DNA of 64,000 nucleotides from UBA5794 sp964196275 (lineage in GTDB: Bacteria; Actinomycetota; Acidimicrobiia; Spongiisociales; UBA5794), in contig CAXMSN010000067.1 in assembly GCA_964196275.1 (NCBI GenBank), positions 1-64,000 on the forward strand. The letters are read 5' to 3'. Both the position numbers and the translations under genes were made by a program. The notes below the pieces were generated by a model. The model worked only from the letters and a program-made list of their open reading frames with translations, made no database searches and was not told the DNA's origin. This document shows, piece after piece, positions 8,185-15,738 of the stretch (its first letter is position 1; every line of letters begins with the position of its first letter).

Positions 8185-8454
8185 TCAGGCGAGTCTGAGG
8201 AACATCTTCTCTAGTTCGTCTGACGTGTAACCGTTCTCGTCAGCCTCAACAGGTGCCAGTTTGCACTGTTCGTAGGTTGCGGAGAAGAACCGGAACGCTG
8301 CCTTGTCGAGTGCCCTGCTCGCGGCTGTGAACTGCGTGAGCGTGTCGCTGCAATCTCGCCCCTCAGAAACCATCGCCTGGAGCCCGCGGAGTTGGCCTTC
8401 GATTCGGCGAAGCCTCTTGATGATCAGATCACGATCGTCGTTTGGTATTCTCAT
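8185..8454 (-). CDS. CsoR/CstR-family persulfide-type repressor
   Basis: The 89-residue all-helical DUF156 protein has the signature RLRRIEGQLRGLQAM. In this family Cu(I) sensors (CsoR) use Cys-x24-His-x3-Cys. Here the two Cys are 29 residues apart (GRDCSD and YEQCK), but the intervening His position is Thr, which is the CstR persulfide-sensor pattern. It sits divergently from three rhodanese genes across an operator array, so it most likely represses them and responds to sulfane sulfur. Start: the ATG at 8454 follows GGTGG by eight bases; a GTG at 8466 is also in frame. Confidence 0.85.
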   Translation of the reverse strand: MRIPNDDRDLIIKRLRRIEGQLRGLQAMVSEGRDCSDTLTQFTAASRALDKAAFRFFSATYEQCKLAPVEADENGYTSDELEKMFLRLA

Positions 8455-8550
8455 CGTGTGTTCCACCTATTGGGACGTGGCGTTCGTTCGTCGATCCACC
8501 GGCTCGATGCCCGCGGACTGTTCTGCATCGGTATGATCACGACCAGCCTA

Positions 8551-8586
8551 GTATACCCCCCCTGGTATACCTCCCACGGTATACCT
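8551..8586. promoter_or_regulatory. Triple GTATACC operator array (CsoR/CstR type)
   Basis: Three GTATACC half-sites begin at 8551, 8565 and 8579, exactly 14 bp apart. The first pair forms an inverted repeat, GTATACC-CCCCCT-GGTATAC (8551-8570). The later copies are GGTATACC palindromes separated by TCCCAC. TATACC-C-rich-GGTATA is the operator style of CsoR-family repressors. It lies between the divergent repressor gene and the first rhodanese start (8603), so it can control both. Confidence 0.75.
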
Positions 8587-8602
8587 CCCACGGAGAGACC
8601 GC

Positions 8603-8920
8603 ATGCCGCAACCATTAACGGAAATCACGATCACACACGTTCCCGCACAGGAGTGGGCCACGTGGGCAGAAGCGAACGATGCTGTCGTTATCGACGTTCG
8701 CGAGCCGAACGAGTGGCTACGCGGGACCCTCCCCGGCTCGGAGCGCCTTCCACTCAACAACCTCCCAACGGCCGTGGCCACGATGGATCCGACCCGAGCC
8801 GTCCTGCTCGTATGTGCGACCGGTGTGCGCAGCACCGCGGGAGCACAATGGCTCACATCCATCGGCTTCGAGAATGCCGCATCGCTTGATGGCGGCGTCA
8901 AAGCCCTGGGGCTTCTCTGA
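8603..8920 (+). CDS. Rhodanese-like sulfurtransferase
   Basis: The 105-residue single-domain rhodanese has VVIDVREPNEWLRGTLPGS near residue 28 and the active-site loop CATGVRS with Cys71, which would carry persulfide sulfur. GGAGAG precedes the ATG. It is the first gene after the GTATACC operator array, and its TGA overlaps the next rhodanese start (TGATG), so both are translated together. The role is probably transfer of sulfane sulfur in persulfide detoxification; the acceptor is unknown. Confidence 0.9.
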   Translation: MPQPLTEITITHVPAQEWATWAEANDAVVIDVREPNEWLRGTLPGSERLPLNNLPTAVATMDPTRAVLLVCATGVRSTAGAQWLTSIGFENAASLDGGVKALGLL

Positions 8921-9243
8921 TGTTCGGCCACAAGAGCAAGGCCGTTGACGTCGTCACCGCAACCGAGATGGTGAGGAACGATGGGTACGTCATCGTCGAC
9001 GTACGCACGAAGGACGAGTGGAAGAAGGGGCACGCCGTCGGAGCCAGGCACATCAGCCTGGCTTCGCTCGACAACAGCTTGAAGAGTCTTGAAGGAAAGC
9101 AGGTCCTAGCGATCTGCCAGACCGGAAGCCGCTCGAAGAAAGCCACATCGATGATGAACCGCCATGGGATCGAGACGCTCAACGTCAAGGGCGGAATGAA
9201 CGCATGGGGACGGGCCGGCCTTCCCACAAAGAAGGGAAGCTGA
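8920..9243 (+). CDS. Rhodanese-like sulfurtransferase (second copy)
   Basis: The 107-residue rhodanese has YVIVDVRTKDEWKKGHAVGA and the active-site loop CQTGSRS (Cys66). It is only moderately similar to the upstream copy, so it is not a recent duplication. It overlaps the upstream gene by one base and is followed after one base by the lipoprotein rhodanese, giving a tight three-gene operon under the CstR-type operator. Confidence 0.9.
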   Translation: MFGHKSKAVDVVTATEMVRNDGYVIVDVRTKDEWKKGHAVGARHISLASLDNSLKSLEGKQVLAICQTGSRSKKATSMMNRHGIETLNVKGGMNAWGRAGLPTKKGS

Positions 9244-9244
9244 C

Positions 9245-9649
9245 ATGAACCCACCAGTCAGATTGCTCGCCGCATTGCTTGCAACCGGAGCACTCCTCGT
9301 TGCAGGATGCTCAACCGCCGACGGGGCACTCACCACTGTCACACCAAGCGATGCCGCCGAGGTGATCGCAAGCGACTCCGACGTCGTCGTGCTCGACATA
9401 CGAACACCCGAGGAATACGCCGCCGGAATCATCGAGGGTGCGGTCAACATCGACTTCTACGAGGCCGACTTCGCATCTCAACTCGATGCGCTCGACAAAG
9501 ACGCCCACTACGTCGTCTACTGCCGATCCGACAACCGTTCGGGCCAAGCGATGGGGACATTCGCTGACCTCGGCTTCGCAGAAGTCACGGAAGTCGATGG
9601 AGGAATCGTGGAATGGTATGCGGCAGGCCTGCCGGTGGTGGCGCCTTAG
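9245..9649 (+). CDS. Lipoprotein rhodanese, exported
   Basis: The 134-residue product has a lipoprotein signal peptide ending in the lipobox LVAGC (Cys22), then a rhodanese domain with VVVLDIRTPEEYAAG and the active loop CRSDNRS (Cys93). It should act at the outer face of the membrane. With the two cytoplasmic copies it gives sulfane-sulfur transfer on both sides of the membrane. The ATG lies one base after the previous stop codon. Confidence 0.9.
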   Translation: MNPPVRLLAALLATGALLVAGCSTADGALTTVTPSDAAEVIASDSDVVVLDIRTPEEYAAGIIEGAVNIDFYEADFASQLDALDKDAHYVVYCRSDNRSGQAMGTFADLGFAEVTEVDGGIVEWYAAGLPVVAP

Positions 9650-9654
9650 GAAGA

Positions 9655-9690
9655 ACACGCAATACGTAGGACGTACTACGTATTGCGACC
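9655..9690. repeat. TACGTA-type intergenic repeat copy
   Basis: CGCAATACGTAGGACGTACTACGTATTGCG forms an imperfect inverted repeat (CGCAATACGTA / TACGTATTGCG) between the lipoprotein rhodanese and the DUF302 gene. It could serve as a hairpin at the end of the rhodanese transcript. Confidence 0.6.
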
Positions 9691-9710
9691 ACGAGTTAGG
9701 ACCAGCGAAC

Positions 9711-10109
9711 ATGATTGTCGAGACGTACGGGATGACGGTCACCACGGACATGAGCGTGGATGATGCGGAAGCTGCTATCCGGTCGGCGCTTGCTGACGAA
9801 GGGTTCGGGATCCTTACTGAGATCGACCTGGCAGCGACGCTCAAGGCGAAATTGGATGTAGACCGGACCGCCTACAAGATCTTGGGTGCCTGCAATCCAG
9901 CACTCGCCAATCGAGCCGTCGGCATCGATGAGAGGGTTGGATTGATGCTGCCTTGCAATGTGATCATCGCCGAGAGCTCCACCGGCACGGTCGTTTCCAT
10001 CGTGGATCCAGACGTGATGCTGAAGGTGGCCCGAACTGACGACTCGCTGGCAGACATCGCATCCGAGGCGCGGGAACGCCTGGTCAGAGCACTCTCTGTC
10101 GTCGCCTAG
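9711..10109 (+). CDS. DUF302-family protein
   Basis: The 132-residue protein shows the DUF302 pattern: a beta-alpha start (MIVETYGMTVTTDMSVDDA), DEGFGILTEIDLAATL, then KILGACNPALANRAVGIDERVGLMLPCNVII. The NPxLA motif and the conserved Cys-Asn-Pro suggest a small-ligand or sulfur-linked role. DUF302 proteins are common near rhodaneses and sulfur-oxidation genes, but their biochemistry is not established. AGGA lies about nine bases before the ATG at 9711. The open frame extends far upstream only through the repeat. Confidence 0.85.
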   Translation: MIVETYGMTVTTDMSVDDAEAAIRSALADEGFGILTEIDLAATLKAKLDVDRTAYKILGACNPALANRAVGIDERVGLMLPCNVIIAESSTGTVVSIVDPDVMLKVARTDDSLADIASEARERLVRALSVVA

Positions 10110-10124
10110 CTACCGTACGCTCAG

Positions 10125-11282
10125 ATGACAGAACTCGGTCCGGTCCATCCAACGGCGAACTCGTTCGCCAACGATCCGTTGAGTCTCAGCCGATTCTTCG
10201 ATGAGGCAGACGACATGCTCTCGCTGTGGGTTGCCGAGCCGTACATCGAACTCGCTCCCGGGGTCACGTCCGCCCTCACCGAACGGGCGGAAGTCGCTTG
10301 GTACGGATACGAGTCGCGTCCCTCCCGCATCCTTGAGACGTTCTGGAACTGGATGGGTCACAGACATGGATGGTTGAGTGATGGGCTGCTCACGACGGTT
10401 AGTCCGAGCATCGGAACGTCGATCGGCGTCCTCATCGACCAGCACACCGACGCCGGAGACGGCATCCTCATGCAGCCACCCGTGTTCACTGACTTCAAAC
10501 CATTGGTCACGAGGGCTGAGCGCACCGTTGTGCGGAATGCGTTGTCGCTCACGGACGACGGCTACTCGATGGATCTTGACGACCTGGCCGCCAAGGCTGC
10601 CGACCCTTCGACCCGGCTGATGATCCTCTGTAACCCTCACAATCCCGTCGGAAGGATCTGGTCGCCCGCCGAACTCCGAAGCGTTGCCGAGATCTGTGCT
10701 GCGAACGACGTGTTCGTGGTCGCCGACGAGATCCACGCTGACACGGCGCTCCCCTCGCATGTCTTCACTCCCTTCGCAACCGCCGTGCGCGGTACGGGCG
10801 TGAAGTGGGCGGCACTACACGGACCGATCAAGACGTTCGGCGTCGCCGGCGTCTGCGACACGCTGCTCATCACGGACAACGACGAAACAGCCGAGCGGTT
10901 CCGAGCGTTCAGCTCGCAGCTGCATCTGACAAGGAACAACATCTTCGGCCTGGCCGCCTTCGAGGCTGGTTACAGCACCGCAGGGCCGTGGCTCGACGAC
11001 CTCATGGCACTGGTCGCATCGAACATCGCTCTCATGAGCGAGAATCTGCCCGAAGGAATCAGCCTCGTTCAGCCGGATGCCACCTACCTCGCGTGGCTTG
11101 ACTTTCGAGAACTCGGCCTCGACGTCCCAACGCTCGTACGTGAACTCGGAGCCGTGAAACTCGCACTCAGCCCCGGCCACTGGTTCGGACGTGAGGGTGC
11201 AGGCTTCGCCCGGATGACCGTCGCTGCGCCGGCCGGGGTTATCGAAGATGCGATCGACAGAATGTCGAGGATGAAGCCCTAA
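10125..11282 (+). CDS. PLP-dependent aminotransferase / C-S beta-lyase (PatB/MalY type)
   Basis: The 385-residue fold-type I PLP enzyme begins with a MalY-like N-terminal helix. It has the substrate loop PPVFTDFKPLV, CNPHNPVGRIWS (the NPxNPxG motif), VVADEIHADTALP with the cofactor Asp, and the Schiff-base Lys in HGPIKTFGVAG. PatB/MalY enzymes split cystathionine or cysteine conjugates to release thiols or H2S, which would fit the surrounding sulfur genes; an ordinary aminotransferase remains possible. It starts 15 bp after the DUF302 gene and probably shares its transcript. Confidence 0.85.
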   Translation: MTELGPVHPTANSFANDPLSLSRFFDEADDMLSLWVAEPYIELAPGVTSALTERAEVAWYGYESRPSRILETFWNWMGHRHGWLSDGLLTTVSPSIGTSIGVLIDQHTDAGDGILMQPPVFTDFKPLVTRAERTVVRNALSLTDDGYSMDLDDLAAKAADPSTRLMILCNPHNPVGRIWSPAELRSVAEICAANDVFVVADEIHADTALPSHVFTPFATAVRGTGVKWAALHGPIKTFGVAGVCDTLLITDNDETAERFRAFSSQLHLTRNNIFGLAAFEAGYSTAGPWLDDLMALVASNIALMSENLPEGISLVQPDATYLAWLDFRELGLDVPTLVRELGAVKLALSPGHWFGREGAGFARMTVAAPAGVIEDAIDRMSRMKP

Positions 11283-11626
11283 GTTGCAGCGTCTCCGATC
11301 CTCGGACACCCGCTTCAACGCACAGTTGTTGGCATCGTCATTTGTGGTCGGTCCGACTAATCAATAGCACACGGCCGCGTTACGCTCAGCCCAGTAGGCG
11401 ATGCGATGACAGGTACTTCCACCTCTGACTTCCGCCCCGAGATGCTCGGGAGAGGACCCGACTCCATCGCTGCCATCCAACCTCTCTCGGCCCACCCTCT
11501 CCAGCCGACACTTTCTCCCGAATCGGGACGGTTTTCGTGTGACCGATTCTCTCCTCGTCGCGTCATACCTTGTGAAAGACTTCACAATTCTCTAACCAAC
11601 AGAATGCGAATGGAAGGGCAGCAGAA
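11283..11626. other. 344-bp intergenic promoter region of the sqr operon
   Basis: No gene is supported here; short frames lack a ribosome site and family features. The downstream end holds a perfect CRP-type site (listed separately), then AT-rich sequence and GGAAGG before the sqr start, so this is the control region of the sulfide-oxidation operon. Confidence 0.6.
11570..11587. promoter_or_regulatory. CRP/FNR-type site TGTGA-N6-TCACA
   Basis: TTGTGAA-AGAC-TTCACAA is a perfect 7-bp inverted repeat that contains TGTGA-N6-TCACA, the exact consensus for cAMP-CRP-family dimers. It ends 39 bp before the sqr ATG. It suggests control of the sqr operon by a CRP-family factor; neither the factor nor a transcription start is visible here. 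Confidence 0.6.
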
Positions 11627-12862
11627 ATGCAGCACATACTGATCCTCGGAGCGGGCACGGCCGGGACAATGGCGGCCAACAAACTGAGGGAACGCCTCGA
11701 CAGCGATTGGGACATCACCATCGTCGATCAGGACGAAACCCACTACTACCAGCCAGGGTTCTTGTTCATCCCCTTCGGCACGTATGAGCCGTCAGATGTA
11801 ATCAAGCCGAAGCGTGAGTTCATTCCGAAGGGCGTCAACTACGTCAACGCTGCGATCACTGAGCTTCTACCGGACGACAACCGGGTCGTCCTAGGCGATG
11901 GCACAGAGTTGGCATACGACCACCTCATCATTGCAACCGGAACGAGCCCGACGCCATCCGAGACACCTGGGCTCGAGGGCCCCGAGTACGGCAAGACGGT
12001 CCATGACTTCTACACGTTCGATGGCGCCGTGGCGTTGAGAGACAGCCTTGCTGATTTCGAAGGCGGCACGCTCGCCATCAACATCGTCGAAATGCCGATC
12101 AAGTGCCCCGTGGCGCCACTCGAATTCGCCTTCCTGGCTGAAGCGTTCTTCACGCAGAGAGGTATCAGGGACAAGGTGGACATCGTGTACGTCACCCCCC
12201 TCGACAGTGCGTTCACCAAGCCGGTCGCTGCCAAGCACCTCGGTTCGATGTTCGAGGATCGCGGCATCGTGATGGAACCTGACTTCTATCTGGAACAGGT
12301 CGACGCCGAGGCTAAGAAGCTCGTTTCGTATGACGAGCGAGAAGTGCCGTACGACATCCTGGTCAGCGTCCCGATCAACATGGGTGCCTCGTTCGTCGGC
12401 GAGGCAGGGATCGGCGACGAACTCAACCACGTCAAGGTCGATCACTTCAACTTCCAATCCCCAGACCATGCAAACATCTTTGCGATCGGAGATGCAGCTG
12501 CGCTGCCATCCTCGAAGGCGGGATCGGTAGCGCACTTCGCTATGGAAACGTTCGTGCCGAACTTCCTCCAGTATCTCTCGGGTCGCGCCATGACCCATGA
12601 ATTCGATGGGCATGCGAACTGCTACATCGAAACGGGACACGACAAGGCCATGCTGATCGACTTCAACTACACGACCGAGCCGCTTCCAGGAAAGTACCCG
12701 ATCCCAGGCGTGGGGCCGTTCTCCCTCTTGAAGGAGACCGAGATGAACCACTGGGGCAAGCTGATGTTCAAGTGGATGTACTGGCACCTCCTCCTCGGCG
12801 GCAAGGACATCCCCGTACCGGCAGCCATGAGCCTCGCCGGCAAGGACCGGAGCGAGGCATGA
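11627..12862 (+). CDS. sqr: Sulfide:quinone oxidoreductase-like flavoprotein
   Basis: The 411-residue FAD protein has the N-terminal dinucleotide fold ILILGAGTAGTMAANKL, the second motif YDHLIIATGTSPTP, a catalytic Cys in MPIKCPVAPLEFAFLAE, and the FAD-binding FAIGDAAALPSSKAGSVAHF. The C-terminal amphipathic helices (WGKLMFKWMYWHLLL) would sit in the membrane face for quinone access. It oxidises sulfide to sulfane sulfur and passes electrons to quinone. GGAAGG precedes the ATG. Its TGA overlaps the start of the DUF1641 gene (ATGA). It heads an operon with TusE/DsrC- and DsrE-type sulfur carriers. Confidence 0.9.
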   Translation: MQHILILGAGTAGTMAANKLRERLDSDWDITIVDQDETHYYQPGFLFIPFGTYEPSDVIKPKREFIPKGVNYVNAAITELLPDDNRVVLGDGTELAYDHLIIATGTSPTPSETPGLEGPEYGKTVHDFYTFDGAVALRDSLADFEGGTLAINIVEMPIKCPVAPLEFAFLAEAFFTQRGIRDKVDIVYVTPLDSAFTKPVAAKHLGSMFEDRGIVMEPDFYLEQVDAEAKKLVSYDEREVPYDILVSVPINMGASFVGEAGIGDELNHVKVDHFNFQSPDHANIFAIGDAAALPSSKAGSVAHFAMETFVPNFLQYLSGRAMTHEFDGHANCYIETGHDKAMLIDFNYTTEPLPGKYPIPGVGPFSLLKETEMNHWGKLMFKWMYWHLLLGGKDIPVPAAMSLAGKDRSEA

Positions 12863-13626
12863 CAGACACCGTCACGGCTGATCGGACTGCGGAGCTCGAA
12901 GCGAAGATCGACGCTTTGACGCTCCAGGTCCAGTTCCTCGCCGACGAGGCCGTTGAGCAGCGGAGACGACGGATCGCCATGGAAGAGCTCCAGGCAGATC
13001 TGACTCCCATCGCCACCGCGGCGATCGGGAACGCCGCGGTCGCTCTCGACCAAGCAGACATCGACGCCGGCCATCTCGTCAGCCTCGCCGTCCGCGTAGC
13101 TGAGAACGCCGATCTACTCGAGAAGGCGGTCGCGCAACTCGAATCGATCAACGATCTCGTCGTGGACGTCATGCCGATCGTCAAGCAAGGAATCGAGCTC
13201 GCGATCGAAAAGGCCGCACAACTCGAAGAGGCTGGCTATTTCGAATTCGCGGAAGCCGGTATCGGCGTCATCGATCGCATCGTCACCGGCTACTCGAAAG
13301 AGGACGTCGAGGCCCTGGCGGACAACGTCGTGCAGATGCTCGACATCGTCAAGGACCTCACCCAGCCAGACATGCTTGCGGTCACACAGCGCATGCTCGA
13401 TGTCGTCCACAAGCAAGCCGAGCTCAGCGGCGAGACGGACGCAGAACCACCGAGCTTGTTCGCCCTCGCCGGAAAGGTCCGCGATCCCGAGGTCCGCATG
13501 GGAATCGGACGGGCACTCGACACGCTCAAAGCGGTCGCAAGCGCCGGTGACGACGACTCGAACGATCCAGAAGAGAACCAACCAACACCCATGGAGGTGA
13601 ACGATGCCACTAGCAGCGATAGCTGA
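12859..13626 (+). CDS. DUF1641-family protein
   Basis: The 255-residue mostly helical protein opens with a coiled-coil-like stretch (LEAKIDALTLQVQFLADEAVEQRRRR). The conserved DUF1641 core follows in the second half (GVIDRIVTGYSKEDVEALADN, then VVQMLDIVKDLTQPDMLAV). DUF1641 genes sit next to sqr or formate-dehydrogenase genes in many bacteria, but the function is not known. A role as a scaffold or regulator of the membrane flavoprotein is conjecture. Start overlaps the sqr stop by 4 bp; the 3' end overlaps the tusE/dsrC start. Confidence 0.85.
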   Translation: MTDTVTADRTAELEAKIDALTLQVQFLADEAVEQRRRRIAMEELQADLTPIATAAIGNAAVALDQADIDAGHLVSLAVRVAENADLLEKAVAQLESINDLVVDVMPIVKQGIELAIEKAAQLEEAGYFEFAEAGIGVIDRIVTGYSKEDVEALADNVVQMLDIVKDLTQPDMLAVTQRMLDVVHKQAELSGETDAEPPSLFALAGKVRDPEVRMGIGRALDTLKAVASAGDDDSNDPEENQPTPMEVNDATSSDS

Positions 13627-13921
13627 CAGGCAGGTCCACGTCGACGACGAGGGCTTCATGACCGAATACGACGAGTGGGATAAAGAACTAGCGCCCACGC
13701 TCGCGGCGAACATCGGAATCGCTGAGTTGACGGACGATCACTGGGTCGTCATCGACTACCTGCGTTCCGACTTCGCAGAGAAGGGCGAGACACCGACACT
13801 GCGTCGTGTATCGACCTCAGGTGGAGTGCCTACGAAGCAGCTGTTCCAGCTGTTCCCAAAGAAGCCCGCCCGCAAGATGTCCTACATCGCTGGGCTCCCG
13901 AAGCCCGCAGGCTGCATCTAG
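13604..13921 (+). CDS. TusE/DsrC/DsvC-family sulfur carrier
   Basis: The 105-residue protein matches TusE/DsrC: QVHVDDEGFMTEYDEWDKELAPTLA at the N terminus, DDHWVVIDYLRSDF in the helical core, and a C-terminal tail ending GLPKPAGCI. The penultimate-region Cys is the sulfur-binding residue. It has only this single tail Cys, as in TusE-like carriers, rather than the two of dissimilatory DsrC. GGAGGTGA precedes the ATG. It would accept persulfide from the rhodaneses or DsrE-type partner encoded beside it. Confidence 0.9.
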   Translation: MPLAAIADRQVHVDDEGFMTEYDEWDKELAPTLAANIGIAELTDDHWVVIDYLRSDFAEKGETPTLRRVSTSGGVPTKQLFQLFPKKPARKMSYIAGLPKPAGCI

Positions 13922-13935
13922 GAAGGATGGACGAT

Positions 13936-14448
13936 ATGACCACCACCGAAGCTGCTCCCGTCATGATCCCCGATTTTGGAGACGATGACGAAGACCGAAA
14001 GATCGCGTTCGTGTGCTCGAAGGGCACGCTCGACATGGCCTACCCGGCGTTGATCATGGCTTCCGGTGCCCTCGAACAGGGCATCGAAACCCACATCTTC
14101 TTCACCTTCTGGGGTATGGAGATGATCAACAAGAAGACGATGGGAGACCTGAAGTTCACACCAGTGGGCAACACGGCAACCCATATGCCAATGGCGATCA
14201 CACCGCTGCCCGGTGTGACCACGATGGCGACCAAGCGACTGCGGAAGCAGATGGAGGATCTTGACATCCCCGATGTGCCGACGTTCCTGTCGCATCTGTC
14301 TGACATGGGATGCCATCTGTGGGCATGCAAGCTCTCTGTGGACATGTTCGACCTCGAAGAGGACGACATGACCGATGACCTCAACGGAGTGCTCAACGTG
14401 AGCGACTTCATGGAGATCATCGAGGGCGCCCAGACGATGTTCATCTAG
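13936..14448 (+). CDS. DsrE2-like (DsrE/DsrF/DrsH family) sulfur-transfer protein
   Basis: The 170-residue protein has the DsrE2 layout: KIAFVCSKGTLDMAYPALIMASGALEQGIETHIFFTFWGM, then MGCHLWACKLSVDMF with the candidate sulfur-carrying Cys pair near residue 130. Related DsrE proteins bind persulfide and hand it to TusE/DsrC partners, matching the gene just upstream. The ATG at 13936 has AAGGA eight bases upstream; the ATG at 13927 directly abuts the Shine-Dalgarno and is less likely. It is the last gene of the sqr operon. Confidence 0.88.
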   Translation: MTTTEAAPVMIPDFGDDDEDRKIAFVCSKGTLDMAYPALIMASGALEQGIETHIFFTFWGMEMINKKTMGDLKFTPVGNTATHMPMAITPLPGVTTMATKRLRKQMEDLDIPDVPTFLSHLSDMGCHLWACKLSVDMFDLEEDDMTDDLNGVLNVSDFMEIIEGAQTMFI

Positions 14449-14619
14449 ACGGAGTTTCCGGGGTTCCATTCGGTTCGGGAGCGACGAGGCCCACACATTG
14501 TCCAAGACAGTCGTCGAGGACGTGGGGCCAACGTTGCGAAGCGACGAGGCCATCGCCTACAGCAATGCCTCCAGCACCCGCAACCGGATGGGGCCCCTTT
14601 TCTTCGCTCGCTGCGCTCG

Positions 14620-14696
14620 CTCCAGACCCGCTCGGCTCCGCTCGATGACGTAGTACGTATTACGTATTGCGTGGTCCGAGTTCTGAGGTCTTCTGC
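14620..14696. repeat. Composite intergenic repeat (GCTCGCTGCGCTCGC and TACGTA modules)
   Basis: The gap between the convergent dsrE2 and DUF4234 genes ends in GCTCGCTGCGCTCGCTCC, then GACGTAGTACGTATTACGTA and GGTCCGAGTTCTGAGGTCT. These are the same modules as at 6294-6442, here in a different arrangement. Confidence 0.55.
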
Positions 14697-15110
14697 TCAA
14701 ACGCCCTTGGCGTCTATCGCTCCCTTGGCGAGCCAGAAGTCGTTGAGGGATCGCTGGATCCGGACGTACCAGATGATGTGTCCGATGAGTGGCAGAAGGA
14801 ACCACAGACCCCAGATCGCGGTGATCGGGGCTTCCTGTCCATCTTCTTCGTAGAGCTTCGCTACCTCGTCGGCCATCAGGAACATCACGACGGGATATAC
14901 CAGAAATGCGAAGAGCAGGAAGATTCCTCCGCCGAGGCCGTCGACCCTGTATCGCCTGAGTTCCTCGCCGTTCCAGAACGTCCACAAGAGGGTCCAGATG
15001 CCGAACGTCACGAATGCCAGCAGGATCGTGAGACCGATCGACCGCGGCTTCCCGATCTCTCTCTGGGGTACGGGTACCGATCCACTCATGTCTGGCTGGT
15101 AGTTATCCAC
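14697..15110 (-). CDS. DUF4234-family membrane protein
   Basis: The 137-residue protein has three hydrophobic segments. The first carries the DUF4234 hallmark LLAFVTFGIWTLLWTFWNGEELRRY; the last is WGLWFLLPLIGHIIWYVRIQRSLNDFW. Function is unknown; proteins of this family are small inner-membrane proteins. GTG at 15110 has AGGAG six bases upstream; an ATG at 15089 is possible. Confidence 0.75.
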   Translation of the reverse strand: MDNYQPDMSGSVPVPQREIGKPRSIGLTILLAFVTFGIWTLLWTFWNGEELRRYRVDGLGGGIFLLFAFLVYPVVMFLMADEVAKLYEEDGQEAPITAIWGLWFLLPLIGHIIWYVRIQRSLNDFWLAKGAIDAKGV

Positions 15111-15259
15111 CTTCGACTCCTAGATGTAGCGAGACTTCGTGCTGGCACCACAACGGTACACGGGAAAGGCCCGATGCTGCCCGTGGGAACGAGTGACATC
15201 ATGGAGCCCTTAGGAGTCGGCGTGCATCTGCCGAACGCCGAAACGAAGGAGCCAGTGTC

Positions 15260-15718
15260 ATGACCGTCACCGTCCACTGCGAGGTCGATACCGATGTCTC
15301 TTCGGAGGTCATCCGCGAAGCACTGCTCGATTTCACCGAGCAGCGGACGAAATTGTGGTCGCAACTCGACCCATCGACGTACAAGGTTCACTGGGTGAAG
15401 GAGACCAGCGCTGAGGTGACTGAAGGCAGCCCCCACCCCAGGGTCTGGTCGCGCGAGCACTACGACTGGTCCCATCCGACACGGATCACATGGACCGCCG
15501 TCGAGTCGAACTTCTGTCTGCCCGGGAGTCACGTCTCGATGGACCTCGCACCAAGACCGGAGGGTGGTACGACAGTCGCGGTGACCTGGGAGCGCACACC
15601 GAGCAATCTGAAGGGAAGCATGTCCATCGGCGTCGTGAGACTCGGGGGGGACCGCCTCCTCAGATGGGCTACACGTAGGTCACTGATTGAGATCGGCCAG
15701 AAGCTGGGATCCGCGTAA
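15260..15718 (+). CDS. SRPBCC-superfamily (START/Bet v1-like) protein
   Basis: The 152-residue protein reads as a helix-grip fold. It has VTVHCEVDTDVSSEVIREALLDFTEQR (first strand and helices), central strands (TRITWTAVESNFCLPGSHVSMDLAPRPEGGTTVAVTWERTP) and a long C-terminal helix. Such proteins bind lipids or polyketide-like ligands or act as co-chaperones; the ligand is unknown. AGGAG lies eight bases before the ATG. It is convergent with the MerB-cyclase gene. Confidence 0.7.
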   Translation: MTVTVHCEVDTDVSSEVIREALLDFTEQRTKLWSQLDPSTYKVHWVKETSAEVTEGSPHPRVWSREHYDWSHPTRITWTAVESNFCLPGSHVSMDLAPRPEGGTTVAVTWERTPSNLKGSMSIGVVRLGGDRLLRWATRRSLIEIGQKLGSA

Positions 15719-15738
15719 CCAGCCAGGGGCCCGTGCAG

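Noticed and set aside
11406..11642. 78-codon frame before sqr
   Set aside because: No ribosome site or hydrophobic or domain pattern; it overlaps the sqr start and the CRP-type site.
11891..12787. 298-codon frame antisense to sqr
   Set aside because: The opposite strand carries a complete flavoprotein with all motifs; the antisense frame has none.
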